Shown one piece after another: positions 17,989 through 26,320 of a stretch of 64,000 bases of DNA. Source of the stretch: Thermoguttaceae bacterium (lineage in GTDB: Bacteria; Planctomycetota; Planctomycetia; Pirellulales; Thermoguttaceae); assembly GCA_029975295.1 (NCBI GenBank), contig JARKPK010000008.1, positions 26,943-90,942 of the forward strand, given 5' to 3'. The notes under the pieces are model-generated. The model searched no databases. It was not told the DNA's origin and saw only the letters and a list, made by a program, of their open reading frames with translations. Both the position numbers and the translations under genes were made by a program. How positions within the stretch are numbered: the stretch's first letter is position 1; each line of letters opens with the position of its first letter.

Positions 17989-19347
17989 TCAATAGTCCGA
18001 CACTTTGGCGGCGGCGATCAGATCGATGAAGTCTCGGTTCGATTTGAATTTGGCGAGCTTGGCGGTCAACTGCTCCATCGCGTCGGTCGGATTCATCGAC
18101 GAAAGCGTCCGGCGAAGCATGGTGATCGCATGCAGCCACTCGGGCGGCAAGAGTTTTTCTTCGCGGCGCGTGCCCGACTGCGAGATGTCGATGGCAGGCC
18201 AAACCCGGCGGTCGGCCAGCTTCCGATCGAGCACCAATTCCATGTTGCCGGTCCCCTTGAACTCCTGGAAGATCAATTCGTCCATGCGGCTTCCGGTGTC
18301 GATCAAGGCAGTGCCCACGATGGTGAGCGATCCGCCTTCCTCGAACAGGCGCGCCGTGGCGAAAAGCTTCTTGGGGATGTCCATCGCTTTGATGTCCACG
18401 CCGCCGGTCATGGTGCGGCCCGTGTTGCCCACCCATTTGTTGAAGGCTCGGGCCAGGCGGGTGATCGAGTCGAGCAGCAGCACGACGTCTTTGCCCATCT
18501 CGGCCAATCGCTTGCAGCGTTCGACGACGAGTTGCGAAAGCCGCACGTGGCTTTCGATGTCTCGATCAAGGCTGCTGGCGACGACCTCGCCATTGACCGC
18601 TCGAATCATGTCGGTCACTTCTTCCGGGCGTTCGTCAATCAGCAACACGATCAGTTTGACATCGGGATAGTTCGTGGAAATGCCTTGGCTGATGTGCTGC
18701 AACAAGATCGTTTTGCCGGTTCGCGGCGGCGCCACGATGAGGGCTCGTTGCCCTTTGCCCAGCGGCGTGAGCAGGTCCATGACGCGCGTGGTGAGCGGCT
18801 CGGCGCCGGTTTCCAGCTTCAGCCAGAACTCGGGATTGATCGGCGTTTTGGCGTCGAACGCCTTGACCTCTTTGTATTGCTCGGGAGGCATTCCGTCGAC
18901 ATCGAACAGCTCGCGGAGACGAGGGCCCTGATTCCGGCGGGCGGGCTGCACCATTCCCGAAAGATGCACGCCTTCGCGCAGTCCGAACTTCTCGATCATG
19001 CTGCCGGGGACGAACGGGTCGGTCATCTCGCGCATGTAGTTGTTTTTTGGATTGCGCAAGAACCCGTAACCGTTGGGATGAAGCTCGAGCACGCCGCCGC
19101 CTTCGACCAGCGGACCGGTTTCGGCGGAGTCCGCCTCGGGGCTTCGATTTTGATCGCCCTGGTTCTGCGCCGGCCGCGGCCGATTGCTGCTACTGCGGTT
19201 CGAAGAACCTTCGTTGCGTCCGTACGGGCGACCCCGTTTTCGTTTGCCCATGTCTCGCACGATTTCAACCCCCTGATCCGATGCCCTCCGTTTGCGAGGG
19301 CCTATGGTCCGTCGTTGGCGTCTGTCTCGCGACTCGGTCATGCTCAT
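17989..19347 (-). CDS. rho: Transcription termination factor Rho
   Basis: 452 aa if started at 19347; GGAG nine bases before the second in-frame ATG at 19341 makes that start equally good, and ATG 19251 (MGKRKRGRPYG) is also possible. An N-terminal Arg/Asn/Ser-rich stretch precedes the cold-shock-like RNA-binding domain (GVLELHPNGYGFLR). The ATPase has Walker A APPRTGKT, Walker B VVLLLDSITRL, and the secondary RNA-binding loop region GGSLTIVGTALIDTGSRMDE followed by FKGTGNMEL. It is a hexameric RNA helicase that ends transcription. The basic low-complexity N-terminus is an insertion common outside the proteobacterial model. Confidence 0.97.
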   Translation of the reverse strand: MSMTESRDRRQRRTIGPRKRRASDQGVEIVRDMGKRKRGRPYGRNEGSSNRSSSNRPRPAQNQGDQNRSPEADSAETGPLVEGGGVLELHPNGYGFLRNPKNNYMREMTDPFVPGSMIEKFGLREGVHLSGMVQPARRNQGPRLRELFDVDGMPPEQYKEVKAFDAKTPINPEFWLKLETGAEPLTTRVMDLLTPLGKGQRALIVAPPRTGKTILLQHISQGISTNYPDVKLIVLLIDERPEEVTDMIRAVNGEVVASSLDRDIESHVRLSQLVVERCKRLAEMGKDVVLLLDSITRLARAFNKWVGNTGRTMTGGVDIKAMDIPKKLFATARLFEEGGSLTIVGTALIDTGSRMDELIFQEFKGTGNMELVLDRKLADRRVWPAIDISQSGTRREEKLLPPEWLHAITMLRRTLSSMNPTDAMEQLTAKLAKFKSNRDFIDLIAAAKVSDY

Positions 19348-20638
19348 TCACTCCGGCGCGAGTCCCAATGTCGGCATGCTCGCACGTTGATCTCAAAAAC
19401 AAAGAACGCAGCGGTGCGTTCACACTCATTTCTGCGAATCGGCCTACCGTTGGCGGGCCGACGCGGTCGCGTTGCTGGAACGCTTGCCGCCCCCAACAGG
19501 CAACCCCCATTTTCCCGCGACAAACGCTGGGCGGCATTTCAACGCCGCCGCGGCCACCGTCCTCGCGTGAGGCCGACCAATGGGCTTGCCATGCAGCACT
19601 CGTTTGCCGCACCATCGAAAAACTGGAAAACGGCGCGCTTGCCCCGCGGAGCTTTTGGTCGGCGATCCATGCAGGCGAGCGATCGACCCCAACCCGTCAA
19701 TAACGCTGGGAAATCGCACGACCGCCGAACATGCCAAGCGGCGGTTGCCGTTGCGAGCAACCTTTGATTCCATGACATGCGCCGATCAAACCGCCTCATG
19801 GGTTGACCGGATCGAACTCCTTTTCGATCGCGCCGGCCGGAAAGCACAATCGCTCAAACGGCCTTAGGCGCGCGAACCACCGTATATGCTTCAACAGGTC
19901 GCCAGCGCCGGTCCGAAGACCGTAGGCGCCGCAAACGACGGCAGTTCGGCTAAACAAACTCTGCCCCTACCGGATATCAGCAAAGCACTTGTGCGAACGG
20001 CGCAGTCCCGCCGCAGTGTGCCCCAGGCATCGCGCCGGCCCGGCAAAACACGTTGCCGCGGTTCTCGATTCGGGCATCGAGACCGCCCGACCGGGTTCAA
20101 GGGCGCGAATCACGACAATCATCCCGGGGCGTCATGCACCGTCTCCGGTCCGGTGCATCGTCGAACAGCCACAGGAGCGCAAGGCTTGATTCGTGAAAGC
20201 ACGACCAACGCTTCGAGCCGAATCTCGTTGGAGACGCAACGCAGAAGGCCGCCAAAAAACGCATCGGCCCGGCGATTCTCCGACCTGCCAGACTGCCGAA
20301 GTTTGCGGCAGCAACCATCGATCGGAGCGATGAATCAAACTTCTAATGGATTTATACCTTGGACTTGCAAGCTTTTCAAGAGGGAATTACCGGCGTCGGG
20401 CGAGTTTTTTCGTCGCCTCGGTTCGTTGCCCGGCGCGGCGCCAAAAGAACCGGCGATTGGTCGCGGGCCGATCCAAAATGGCCGGGCAGTCTGACGAGCA
20501 GCCCAGCGGTTTGTTTGCCCGACAGTCGATTGTCGCCCAATGATCGCGGCGAATTTGTTGAGTGGTGGTGGCCCAACAGGTAGAATCGGCATGTCGGCCC
20601 ATTATTCTCCAGCACTCATTCGCCAGGGAGACCTCGAA
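19348..20638. other. Long divergent non-coding region, rho / Gfo-Idh gene
   Basis: 1.29 kb without a convincing gene. Open frames here (for example 19886-20494 +) have no domain-like residues, no good ribosome binding site and scattered composition. A strong promoter for the downstream oxidoreductase lies at 20558-20586. An AT-richer patch around 20338-20385 includes the palindrome CTTGCAAG. I recognise no tRNA or structured RNA, though an undetected small RNA is possible. Confidence 0.45.
20558..20586 (+). promoter_or_regulatory. Sigma70-like promoter of the Tat-exported oxidoreductase
   Basis: TTGAGT at 20558-20563 (4/6 to TTGACA) and TAGAAT at 20581-20586 (5/6 to TATAAT) are separated by exactly 17 nt. 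The predicted start of transcription near 20593 gives a leader of about 45 nt before the ATG at 20639. Confidence 0.55.
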
Positions 20639-21931
20639 ATGAAGATCTCGCGCCGTGGGTTTTTGGGTTCGTCTTCGTCGGTCGCCATGGCTTGGGCTGC
20701 ACCGGCCGTATTGGGCGCCGAAAAGGAGAAGAAGTACCGAACCGCTCTGATCGGTTGCGGATGGTGGGGCGGCAACATCTTGAACTGCGCCATCCAGGCC
20801 GGTCGCTCGGAGGTCGTCGCGCTTTGCGATGTCGATCAGAAGCATCTTGACCAGCGGGCCGAGAAGGTCGAGCAAGCGACAGGCGCGAGCGCCAAGAAGT
20901 ATAAAGACTATCGCGAACTGTTGGACCGCGAGAAGCCAGAAATCGTCATCGTCGGCACTCCCGATCACTGGCATGCGCTGATTACCATCGCCGCAGTGAA
21001 CGCCGGCGCGCATGTGTATGTGGAGAAGCCGGTCTGCCACACGGTCAACGAAGGTATTGCCATGGTGCGAGCGGCCCGCGCTGCCGACCGGGTTGTGCAG
21101 GTGGGCACCCATCGCCGCGTGTCGCCGCACAACATTTCGGCCCGCGAGTTCATTCGGAGCGGCAAACTCGGAAAGATCGGGATGGTTCGGGCGTTTGTCC
21201 TGTATGGCGGTTCGGCCGGCGAACCAACGCCCGACAGCGATCCCCCGCCCGAACTCGATTGGGATTTCTGGTGCGGGCCGGCGCCTTTGCGGCCGTTCAA
21301 TAAGCGAATTCATCCTCGCGGATTTCGCCAGTTCTTGGACTATGCCAACGGACAATTGGGCGATTGGGGCATCCATTGGCTCGATCAGATTCTCTGGTGC
21401 ATGGAAGCGACTGCGCCGAAATCGGTGGCATCGGTTGGAGGGCGGTTCATCCGCAAAGACAACACCGACGCGCCCGACACGCAAGTCGCCACGTTCCAGT
21501 TCGAAGATTTCGCCGTCTCTTGGGAACATCGTCACTATGCGGGCAACACCGCTGAGAAGCATAACGTGGGCTGCTATTTTTACGGCACTGAGGGAACGCT
21601 TCACTTGGGCTGGCAAGACGGGTGGACCTTCTACCCGGTTTCGGCGTCTAAGCCGACAGTCCATGAAGACGCCAAACTCAACCAACCCGACGGCCAGAAC
21701 ATTGCCGAGCTATGGACCGACTTCCTCGAATCGATTGAGAAACGAAGACGCCCGGTGTGCGACATCGAATTGGGGCATCGCTCGACGACAATGAGCTTGC
21801 TGGGAATGCTGGCGTTGAAGATCGGCCGGAGCGTGACTTGGGATGGGCAGAAGGAGACGATCGTCAACGATCCCGAGGCGGCGCAATTGCTGAAGCGGCC
21901 GTATCGAGAGCCTTGGGTCTATCCTTCCTGA
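20639..21931 (+). CDS. Tat-exported Gfo/Idh/MocA-family oxidoreductase
   Basis: 430 aa. The ATG at 20639 has GGGAG eight bases upstream. The N-terminus MKISRRGFLGSSSS carries a twin-arginine motif (SRRGFLG), followed by a hydrophobic run ending PAVLGAEKEK, so the protein is exported folded, probably with its cofactor. The Rossmann domain has TALIGCGWWGGN, IVIVGTPDHWHALI and the Gfo/Idh catalytic HVYVEKPVCH (E-K-P). The C-terminal alpha/beta domain contains QLGDWGIHWLDQILWCM. Members oxidise or reduce sugars and polyols with NAD(P); the substrate is unknown. This Tat-exported subfamily is greatly expanded in planctomycetes. A terminator lies about 170 nt downstream. Confidence 0.93.
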   Translation: MKISRRGFLGSSSSVAMAWAAPAVLGAEKEKKYRTALIGCGWWGGNILNCAIQAGRSEVVALCDVDQKHLDQRAEKVEQATGASAKKYKDYRELLDREKPEIVIVGTPDHWHALITIAAVNAGAHVYVEKPVCHTVNEGIAMVRAARAADRVVQVGTHRRVSPHNISAREFIRSGKLGKIGMVRAFVLYGGSAGEPTPDSDPPPELDWDFWCGPAPLRPFNKRIHPRGFRQFLDYANGQLGDWGIHWLDQILWCMEATAPKSVASVGGRFIRKDNTDAPDTQVATFQFEDFAVSWEHRHYAGNTAEKHNVGCYFYGTEGTLHLGWQDGWTFYPVSASKPTVHEDAKLNQPDGQNIAELWTDFLESIEKRRRPVCDIELGHRSTTMSLLGMLALKIGRSVTWDGQKETIVNDPEAAQLLKRPYREPWVYPS

Positions 21932-22098
21932 AGAGTCTCAGGACAGGAAACGCAGCAAAGCCCGGGCGAGATTGCCGCTTGGTCGTTCCTGTTGCGACCT
22001 GTTGGCGGTTTGTGCTGTGCTCGGGGCCAATGCAGGATTGACGCGCGGCAGCCGGGCAGCGCCAGCCCATCGGAGGCCGGCCCGCCCGAGGCGCAACG

Positions 22099-22142
22099 AA
22101 AACGGCTCGCCCCGGCCAGAGCCGAGCGCGAGCCGTTTTTTT
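22099..22142 (+). terminator. Rho-independent terminator (possibly bidirectional)
   Basis: AAAACGGCTCG at 22099-22109 pairs with CGAGCCGTTTT beginning at 22129, with T7 at 22136-22142. It lies between the oxidoreductase (+) and the TIGR03000 gene (-), which converge. On the - strand the same stem ends in four T, so it may serve both. It is the clearest terminator in the window. Confidence 0.85.
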
Positions 22143-22229
22143 AGCTGTCGTTCCTTGGGGGCAAGCCCAACGATCGGTCGGCGAAATTCGATTGCCAATC
22201 GGTCGCAGGGTTCCTCGCGTTCGGGGGCC

Positions 22230-23099
22230 TCAGTTAGCGGCCAAGCTTCCCGTGGTCAGGTTGTGGAACGAGAAGGCCACGGTATTGCGGCTGCCGGCGG
22301 TGAGAACCACCGTCCGCACTTCGTCAACGATTTGTCCATCGCGGACGACTTCGGCCTTAATCTCGTACTTGTAGCTCATGCCAGGCTGGAGGCCGTACGA
22401 CACGTACTGCCGTTTCGTGCCTGTGCTCTTGGTGACGTGGCCGTTGACAGTCACCTTGGCGTCGGCGGGTACGTAAATGGTCAGCAGCCCGCTGTCCGCG
22501 GCGCTCGGGGCCGGCGTGTAGAACGAGCCGGCGCCCAGCGGCGGCGCGAAAGGCGACGACGGGGCAGCGGGCGGCGTTAACGGCGGATTCGTCGGCGTCA
22601 GGCCTGCCGGAGGAGCCAGCGGCGCGGTTGATGGCGGCGAGAGGGGCGGGGCAGGCGCGGCAGGCGCGTCGGCCGGCGCCGGGTTGGCCGGTGTCGGCGA
22701 AGGTTCCACTGGAGCCGGCTGAGCCGGTTGAGCCGGGGTCGGTTGTTGCGGTTGGCTGGGGGCGGTAACCACCACGCCATCACCGCAGCAGCCCGACGCG
22801 TAGCTTACGTAACCGCCATAGTAATAGGCATTGCCGGCCCAATAGTAGCGGTAGGGGCCCAACAACAAACGGCGCACCGGACCGGGCCGCACTCCGACGT
22901 ACCAAGCGGAGCCGTAGTAGGCGTCGCAGCACGTCGGCGTGTAGCAGGAGTAGTAAGTCGTCGGGTAGTAGCAGCACGAAGTGTAGCAGGCCGGTGCGCA
23001 TCCGCGCCACCACCAACAGGCATTTGCATCGGTGGTTGTGGCCGATACGCTCAGGGCGGCAATCGCCCCCACAAGCAACATGCGTTTCAGTCCGAACAT
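22230..23099 (-). CDS. Secreted Cys/Tyr-rich protein with TIGR03000-type domain
   Basis: 289 aa. The start at 23099 has AAGGGAG eight bases upstream. A signal peptide (MFGLKRMLLVGAIAALSVSA, cleavage near TDANA) is followed by a Cys-, Tyr- and Trp-rich segment (ACWWWRGCAPACYTSCCYYP and onward to about residue 110), then a Pro/Ala-rich linker of about 90 residues. The C-terminal domain of about 75 residues (LLTIYVPADAKVTVNGHVTK to RNTVAFSFHN) matches the planctomycete TIGR03000 pattern: VPADAxVxVNG, a Tyr-rich middle and RDGQIVDEVRTVVLTAG. It is probably an extracellular or envelope structural protein, with the Cys suggesting disulfide cross-links. Function is unknown. Confidence 0.85.
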   Translation of the reverse strand: MFGLKRMLLVGAIAALSVSATTTDANACWWWRGCAPACYTSCCYYPTTYYSCYTPTCCDAYYGSAWYVGVRPGPVRRLLLGPYRYYWAGNAYYYGGYVSYASGCCGDGVVVTAPSQPQQPTPAQPAQPAPVEPSPTPANPAPADAPAAPAPPLSPPSTAPLAPPAGLTPTNPPLTPPAAPSSPFAPPLGAGSFYTPAPSAADSGLLTIYVPADAKVTVNGHVTKSTGTKRQYVSYGLQPGMSYKYEIKAEVVRDGQIVDEVRTVVLTAGSRNTVAFSFHNLTTGSLAAN

Positions 23100-23447
23100 G
23101 TGCGTCGCTCCCTTTCCTTTAGTCCTTCAAAGCACGACAATGCTGTGCAACTTCGGGTCGTGGTTCGCTCGAACGGCCGCAGCCGTCCGGCAAACCGTTT
23201 GACTTTTTCAAACACTGGAAACCACTAAGCTAGCATAGCACGTCGAGCCTGAGAATCAAGAAGGTTGGGCGGTTGGGGAGTTTTTTGACGATTGTGCCGA
23301 GTGGGCAGCCCGGGTTCGTCAATCGGGCCGGCGGACGGGGAATGACCGTGCGGTGCAATTGCCGTATCCCGCTATTGGGGTGGGAGTTTCTTATTTTCGC
23401 GGCAATAGGGGCGGGCGCCCCGAAGGAGGCCGACAATCGCTGAGAGC
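23100..23447. other. Divergent intergenic region, TIGR03000 gene / ftsW-like gene
   Basis: 348 nt shared by two divergent genes. It holds a candidate - strand promoter (23232-23259) and a perfect inverted repeat, GTTTGA at 23197-23202 and TCAAAC at 23208-23213, in what would be the leader of the TIGR03000 mRNA. A consensus AGGAGG lies at 23424-23429. Confidence 0.45.
23232..23259 (-). promoter_or_regulatory. Candidate promoter of the TIGR03000 gene
   Basis: On the - strand TTGATT (complement of 23254-23259) and TATGCT (complement of 23232-23237) are separated by 16 nt; each matches the sigma70 consensus at 4/6. The predicted leader is about 125 nt and includes the GTTTGA/TCAAAC hairpin. Confidence 0.3.
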
Positions 23448-24674
23448 GTGTGGAGAGAATCGATCGCGGCGGCACTGGCTTGGGTTCGGAGCGTCGCCTG
23501 GTCCGTCGTTCTAACGGCTGGGAGCCTGACGGTCATCGGCTGCGCGGCCATTGCGCGCGCGGCCGAATTGTCCGACAATCCGGAGTGGTTCGGCCGGTTC
23601 GCCCGGCAGCAGGCGGCCTTTGCTGTATTCGGTTTGGCGCTACTGTTGGGACTGAGCGCGGTGAATTACCGCTGGGCGTCGCGGTGGGCCTATGGGATGT
23701 TTGCGTTGGCGCTATTGATGCTCTGTCTCGTATTTTTCTTTCCACCGATCAACAACGCCTATCGCTGGGTTCGGATCGGACCGATCGGTTTGCAACCGGC
23801 TGAATTGGCGAAATGGGCTTTCGTTTGTGCTGTTGCCCGGCATGCGGCCGCCTGCGACGGCTACCGCACGGTGCGATCGTTGATCGTTCCCTTGGGCATG
23901 TTGGCTGCGGTGGTCGGGCTGATTCTCACGGAGCCCGACTTGGGAACAGCCGCGGTCTTTGTTCCGGTGTTGTTGCTGATGCTGTTTGCGGGCGGGGCGC
24001 GATTGCGTTCGCTGGGCGTATTGATTTTGGTTGTTTTGGCAAGCCTGCCGCTGTTGTGGGCTTTGATGAGCGGGGAGCAGCGGTCGCGAGTCGGCGCGAT
24101 CTTCGAACGCGTCGAGCCGGGGCGGCAGCCCTCAGCCAGGAATTACCAACTCTACCAAGCCCGGCGTGTGATGTCGCTCGGAGGCTTTTGGGGAAGCGCT
24201 TTGACCGGCGAACCGGTGGACGAAACGGCCGCGTATCGCCTTCCCGAAGCGCACAACGATTTTGTGTTTTGCGTGGTTGTCGAGCGATGGGGCATGATGG
24301 GCGGCGGGGTTGTGCTGTTGTTGCATGCCCTATTGGCTTGGCGGTGCTTGGCCGTGGCTCGCAGGTGCGGCGATCCCTTCGGCCGATTGTTCGTTGTCGG
24401 GTGGACGTCGTTCGTTGCCGTGCAAACGGTGGTCAATGTCGGGATGACAGCCGGCTTGCTGCCGGTGACCGGTCTGCCGCTTCCGCTGCTCAGCTACGGG
24501 GGATCGGCGCTGGCGACCCAGGCCCTGGCGTTGGGGTTGATTGTGAGCGTCGGACGACACACGGAATACGACTTCGGGCCCGATCCGTTTCGCCATGCCG
24601 ATCCGCTCGGCGCCGCTCGGACTGCGGCGGAATCGCGAATACCCGGGCCGATCAATGCCGGCCCAGACTCGTGA
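23448..24674 (+). CDS. ftsW: FtsW/RodA/SpoVE-family (SEDS) membrane protein
   Basis: 408 aa from GTG 23448. About ten membrane helices are seen. SEDS signatures: NAYRWVRIGPIGLQPAELAKWAF near residue 105-125, EPDLGTAA near 165, EAHNDFVFCVVVERWG near 270, and LPLPLLSYGGSALATQALALG near 345. SEDS proteins polymerise peptidoglycan glycan strands from lipid II. FtsW fits somewhat better than RodA, but the two cannot be cleanly separated by eye. No other cell-wall genes are adjacent. The start is odd: a perfect AGGAGG at 23424-23429 is 18 nt before the GTG but only 6 nt before an in-frame ATC (23436). Confidence 0.85.
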   Translation: MWRESIAAALAWVRSVAWSVVLTAGSLTVIGCAAIARAAELSDNPEWFGRFARQQAAFAVFGLALLLGLSAVNYRWASRWAYGMFALALLMLCLVFFFPPINNAYRWVRIGPIGLQPAELAKWAFVCAVARHAAACDGYRTVRSLIVPLGMLAAVVGLILTEPDLGTAAVFVPVLLLMLFAGGARLRSLGVLILVVLASLPLLWALMSGEQRSRVGAIFERVEPGRQPSARNYQLYQARRVMSLGGFWGSALTGEPVDETAAYRLPEAHNDFVFCVVVERWGMMGGGVVLLLHALLAWRCLAVARRCGDPFGRLFVVGWTSFVAVQTVVNVGMTAGLLPVTGLPLPLLSYGGSALATQALALGLIVSVGRHTEYDFGPDPFRHADPLGAARTAAESRIPGPINAGPDS

Positions 24675-24780
24675 ACGCGAATGCGCCGAGTTTACGGTGA
24701 CATCGCAGCGCGGCACGCGGCGGCAGAGCAACGCAAAGCGCCGGGCGGTTGACGCCGATTCTCGACGCACGATTTTCCGC

Positions 24781-26010
24781 CTATCGTTTGGCAATCGGCT
24801 GAATCGAGAGATCGTCGTACGACAGTTCGCCCGTGCAGCCGAACAACCCGAGGCGAACGATCGCCTCTCGGGCCTTCAGCGGAACTTCGATCCGCCCCGT
24901 CTTGCGTTCCCAAGGGAACGTGCCTTGCCAAGGGCCGACCGCACCCTGACCCAACGTCGCTCGCTGGTCGTCGTAGAAAGTGACGAAAAGCGACGGCCAC
25001 TGGCGCGAACCGGGTTCGGGAAGGATGTTGCGTCCGCGCACGCGAAACGTCAGTTCGATCGCCGCCACCTTCCGTCCGTCGATGGCCAAGCCCTGCAAGG
25101 CGTGGCTGCCGCGGCCGGGCGTCGAGTTCTCGAACACAAGGCAATGGTCTCCCTCGGCCGCGTCTTCGGCCGCTAGCCGCGCTTGACGCAGGTAATACCA
25201 GCCGGCCGGCATGGGCGGGTCGCCGAAGGTCTCTTCAAAACCGCCGTTGACGAGGCTCGGCACGGCCGGATCGGGCTGCACCTGACGCTTCGACTCGGCC
25301 GCGCCGGTCATCGGCACAAAAAGCGTTGGCTGCAAGGCCTCGCGCTGCAACGATCCTTGCGACTTCTTGAGAACATAAAGGGTTTGCTGGTAACGCTGGC
25401 CGACCGGGATCACCATGCGGCCGCCCTCTTTGAGCTGATCGACGAGCGGTTGCGGCACGTCCTCGGGCGAACAGGTAACGATGATCTTGTCGAATGGGGC
25501 ATGTTCGGGCCATCCCAGGAAACCGTCGCCGACACGGGTGAATACGTTGCGATAGCCGAGCCGTTTCAGTGTTCTCGCGGCGTTTTGCCCCAATTGCGGG
25601 ACGATCTCGATGGTGTACACCTCGGCAACCAGCGGACTCAGCACGGCCGCCTGATATCCGCTGCCCGTGCCGATCTCCAGAACCCGGTCGGTCGGTTGCG
25701 GATCGAGCGCCTCGGTCATATAGGCCACGATGAAGGGCGAGGAGATGGTTTGACTTTCACCGATCGGCAACGCCATGTCGAAGTAGGCGTTCTTACGGTG
25801 GGGCAGCGGCACGAACTCGTGCCGAGGTGTCTCTCGCATTGATCGCAACACGCGCTCGTTTTTCACGCCGGCGCCGGCCACCTCCTCGTCAACCATGCGT
25901 TGCCGGGCTTGCTGGAACGCTGCCGCCGACTGAGCCGCCGCCCGCGATGGGGGCAGGGCCTGAACGGCCAAGCAAGCCCCGATCAAGACGATCGCGTGAA
26001 GAGTGCGCAT
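24781..26010 (-). CDS. Exported protein-L-isoaspartate O-methyltransferase with extra C-terminal domain
   Basis: 409 aa, far longer than the usual 210-aa PIMT. Residues 1-26 form a signal peptide ending RAAAQS. Residues about 32-245 are the PIMT domain: MVDEEVAGAGVKNERVL, PIGESQTISSPFIVAYM and the SAM-binding VLEIGTGSGYQAAVL, then PFDKIIVTCSPEDVP and GGRMVIPVGQR. PIMT methylates isoaspartyl residues from S-adenosylmethionine to start repair. Residues about 250-409 look like a CBM-type jelly roll (LVNGGFEETFG, PAGWYYLRQA, ending SYDDLSIQPIAKR). Export of a SAM-dependent enzyme with a possible carbohydrate-binding domain is unusual. A perfect TATAAT lies upstream. Confidence 0.88.
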   Translation of the reverse strand: MRTLHAIVLIGACLAVQALPPSRAAAQSAAAFQQARQRMVDEEVAGAGVKNERVLRSMRETPRHEFVPLPHRKNAYFDMALPIGESQTISSPFIVAYMTEALDPQPTDRVLEIGTGSGYQAAVLSPLVAEVYTIEIVPQLGQNAARTLKRLGYRNVFTRVGDGFLGWPEHAPFDKIIVTCSPEDVPQPLVDQLKEGGRMVIPVGQRYQQTLYVLKKSQGSLQREALQPTLFVPMTGAAESKRQVQPDPAVPSLVNGGFEETFGDPPMPAGWYYLRQARLAAEDAAEGDHCLVFENSTPGRGSHALQGLAIDGRKVAAIELTFRVRGRNILPEPGSRQWPSLFVTFYDDQRATLGQGAVGPWQGTFPWERKTGRIEVPLKAREAIVRLGLFGCTGELSYDDLSIQPIAKR

Positions 26011-26320
26011 GAGGACTTCCCCGATAACCGGCTATGTGGTCAATTATACCTCACGGCCCGCTGTGGGAGGCCTCCTGTGGCCCGTCTGCGGCCGTAAAAC
26101 GGGCTGCACGAACGGCCTTGGGGAGGCAGTGCCGCGGCCGAGGCGCGGGGGTTGACGTTCGGAACTCGATTTCAACCGCAGCGGGGGCGGCCTCGGGAAG
26201 GCCGATTTCCACCGAAAAAAGGCCGCTTAGCGAACACATTGCGTTTTCTTGACCGATAGAGGATGTTTCGCCCGGAACACCGTCGGGCGGGCCGGCGCTG
26301 TTCGGCGGCAGAGGTTGCGA
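26011..26320. other. Divergent intergenic region, PIMT gene / TIGR03960 gene
   Basis: 310 nt between divergent genes. It contains the PIMT promoter and palindrome described separately. A TTGACC at about 26250 precedes the radical SAM gene but has no matching -10. The GAGG at 26311-26314 is the ribosome binding site of the downstream gene. Confidence 0.4.
26043..26075 (-). promoter_or_regulatory. Promoter of the exported PIMT gene with palindrome at -35
   Basis: On the - strand a perfect TATAAT (complement of 26043-26048) lies 33 nt from the start codon. Exactly 17 nt upstream, where a -35 box should be, is the perfect palindrome GGAGGCCTCC at 26066-26075 instead of a TTGACA-like element. This suggests an activator- or repressor-controlled promoter. 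Confidence 0.5.

Noticed and set aside
17941..19767. 608-codon + strand frame opposite rho
   Set aside because: rho is unambiguous on the - strand; the + frame has no family-like segments.
19886..20494. 202-codon + strand frame in the rho/oxidoreductase gap
   Set aside because: No ribosome site, no domain-like residues, Ser/Arg-rich random composition.
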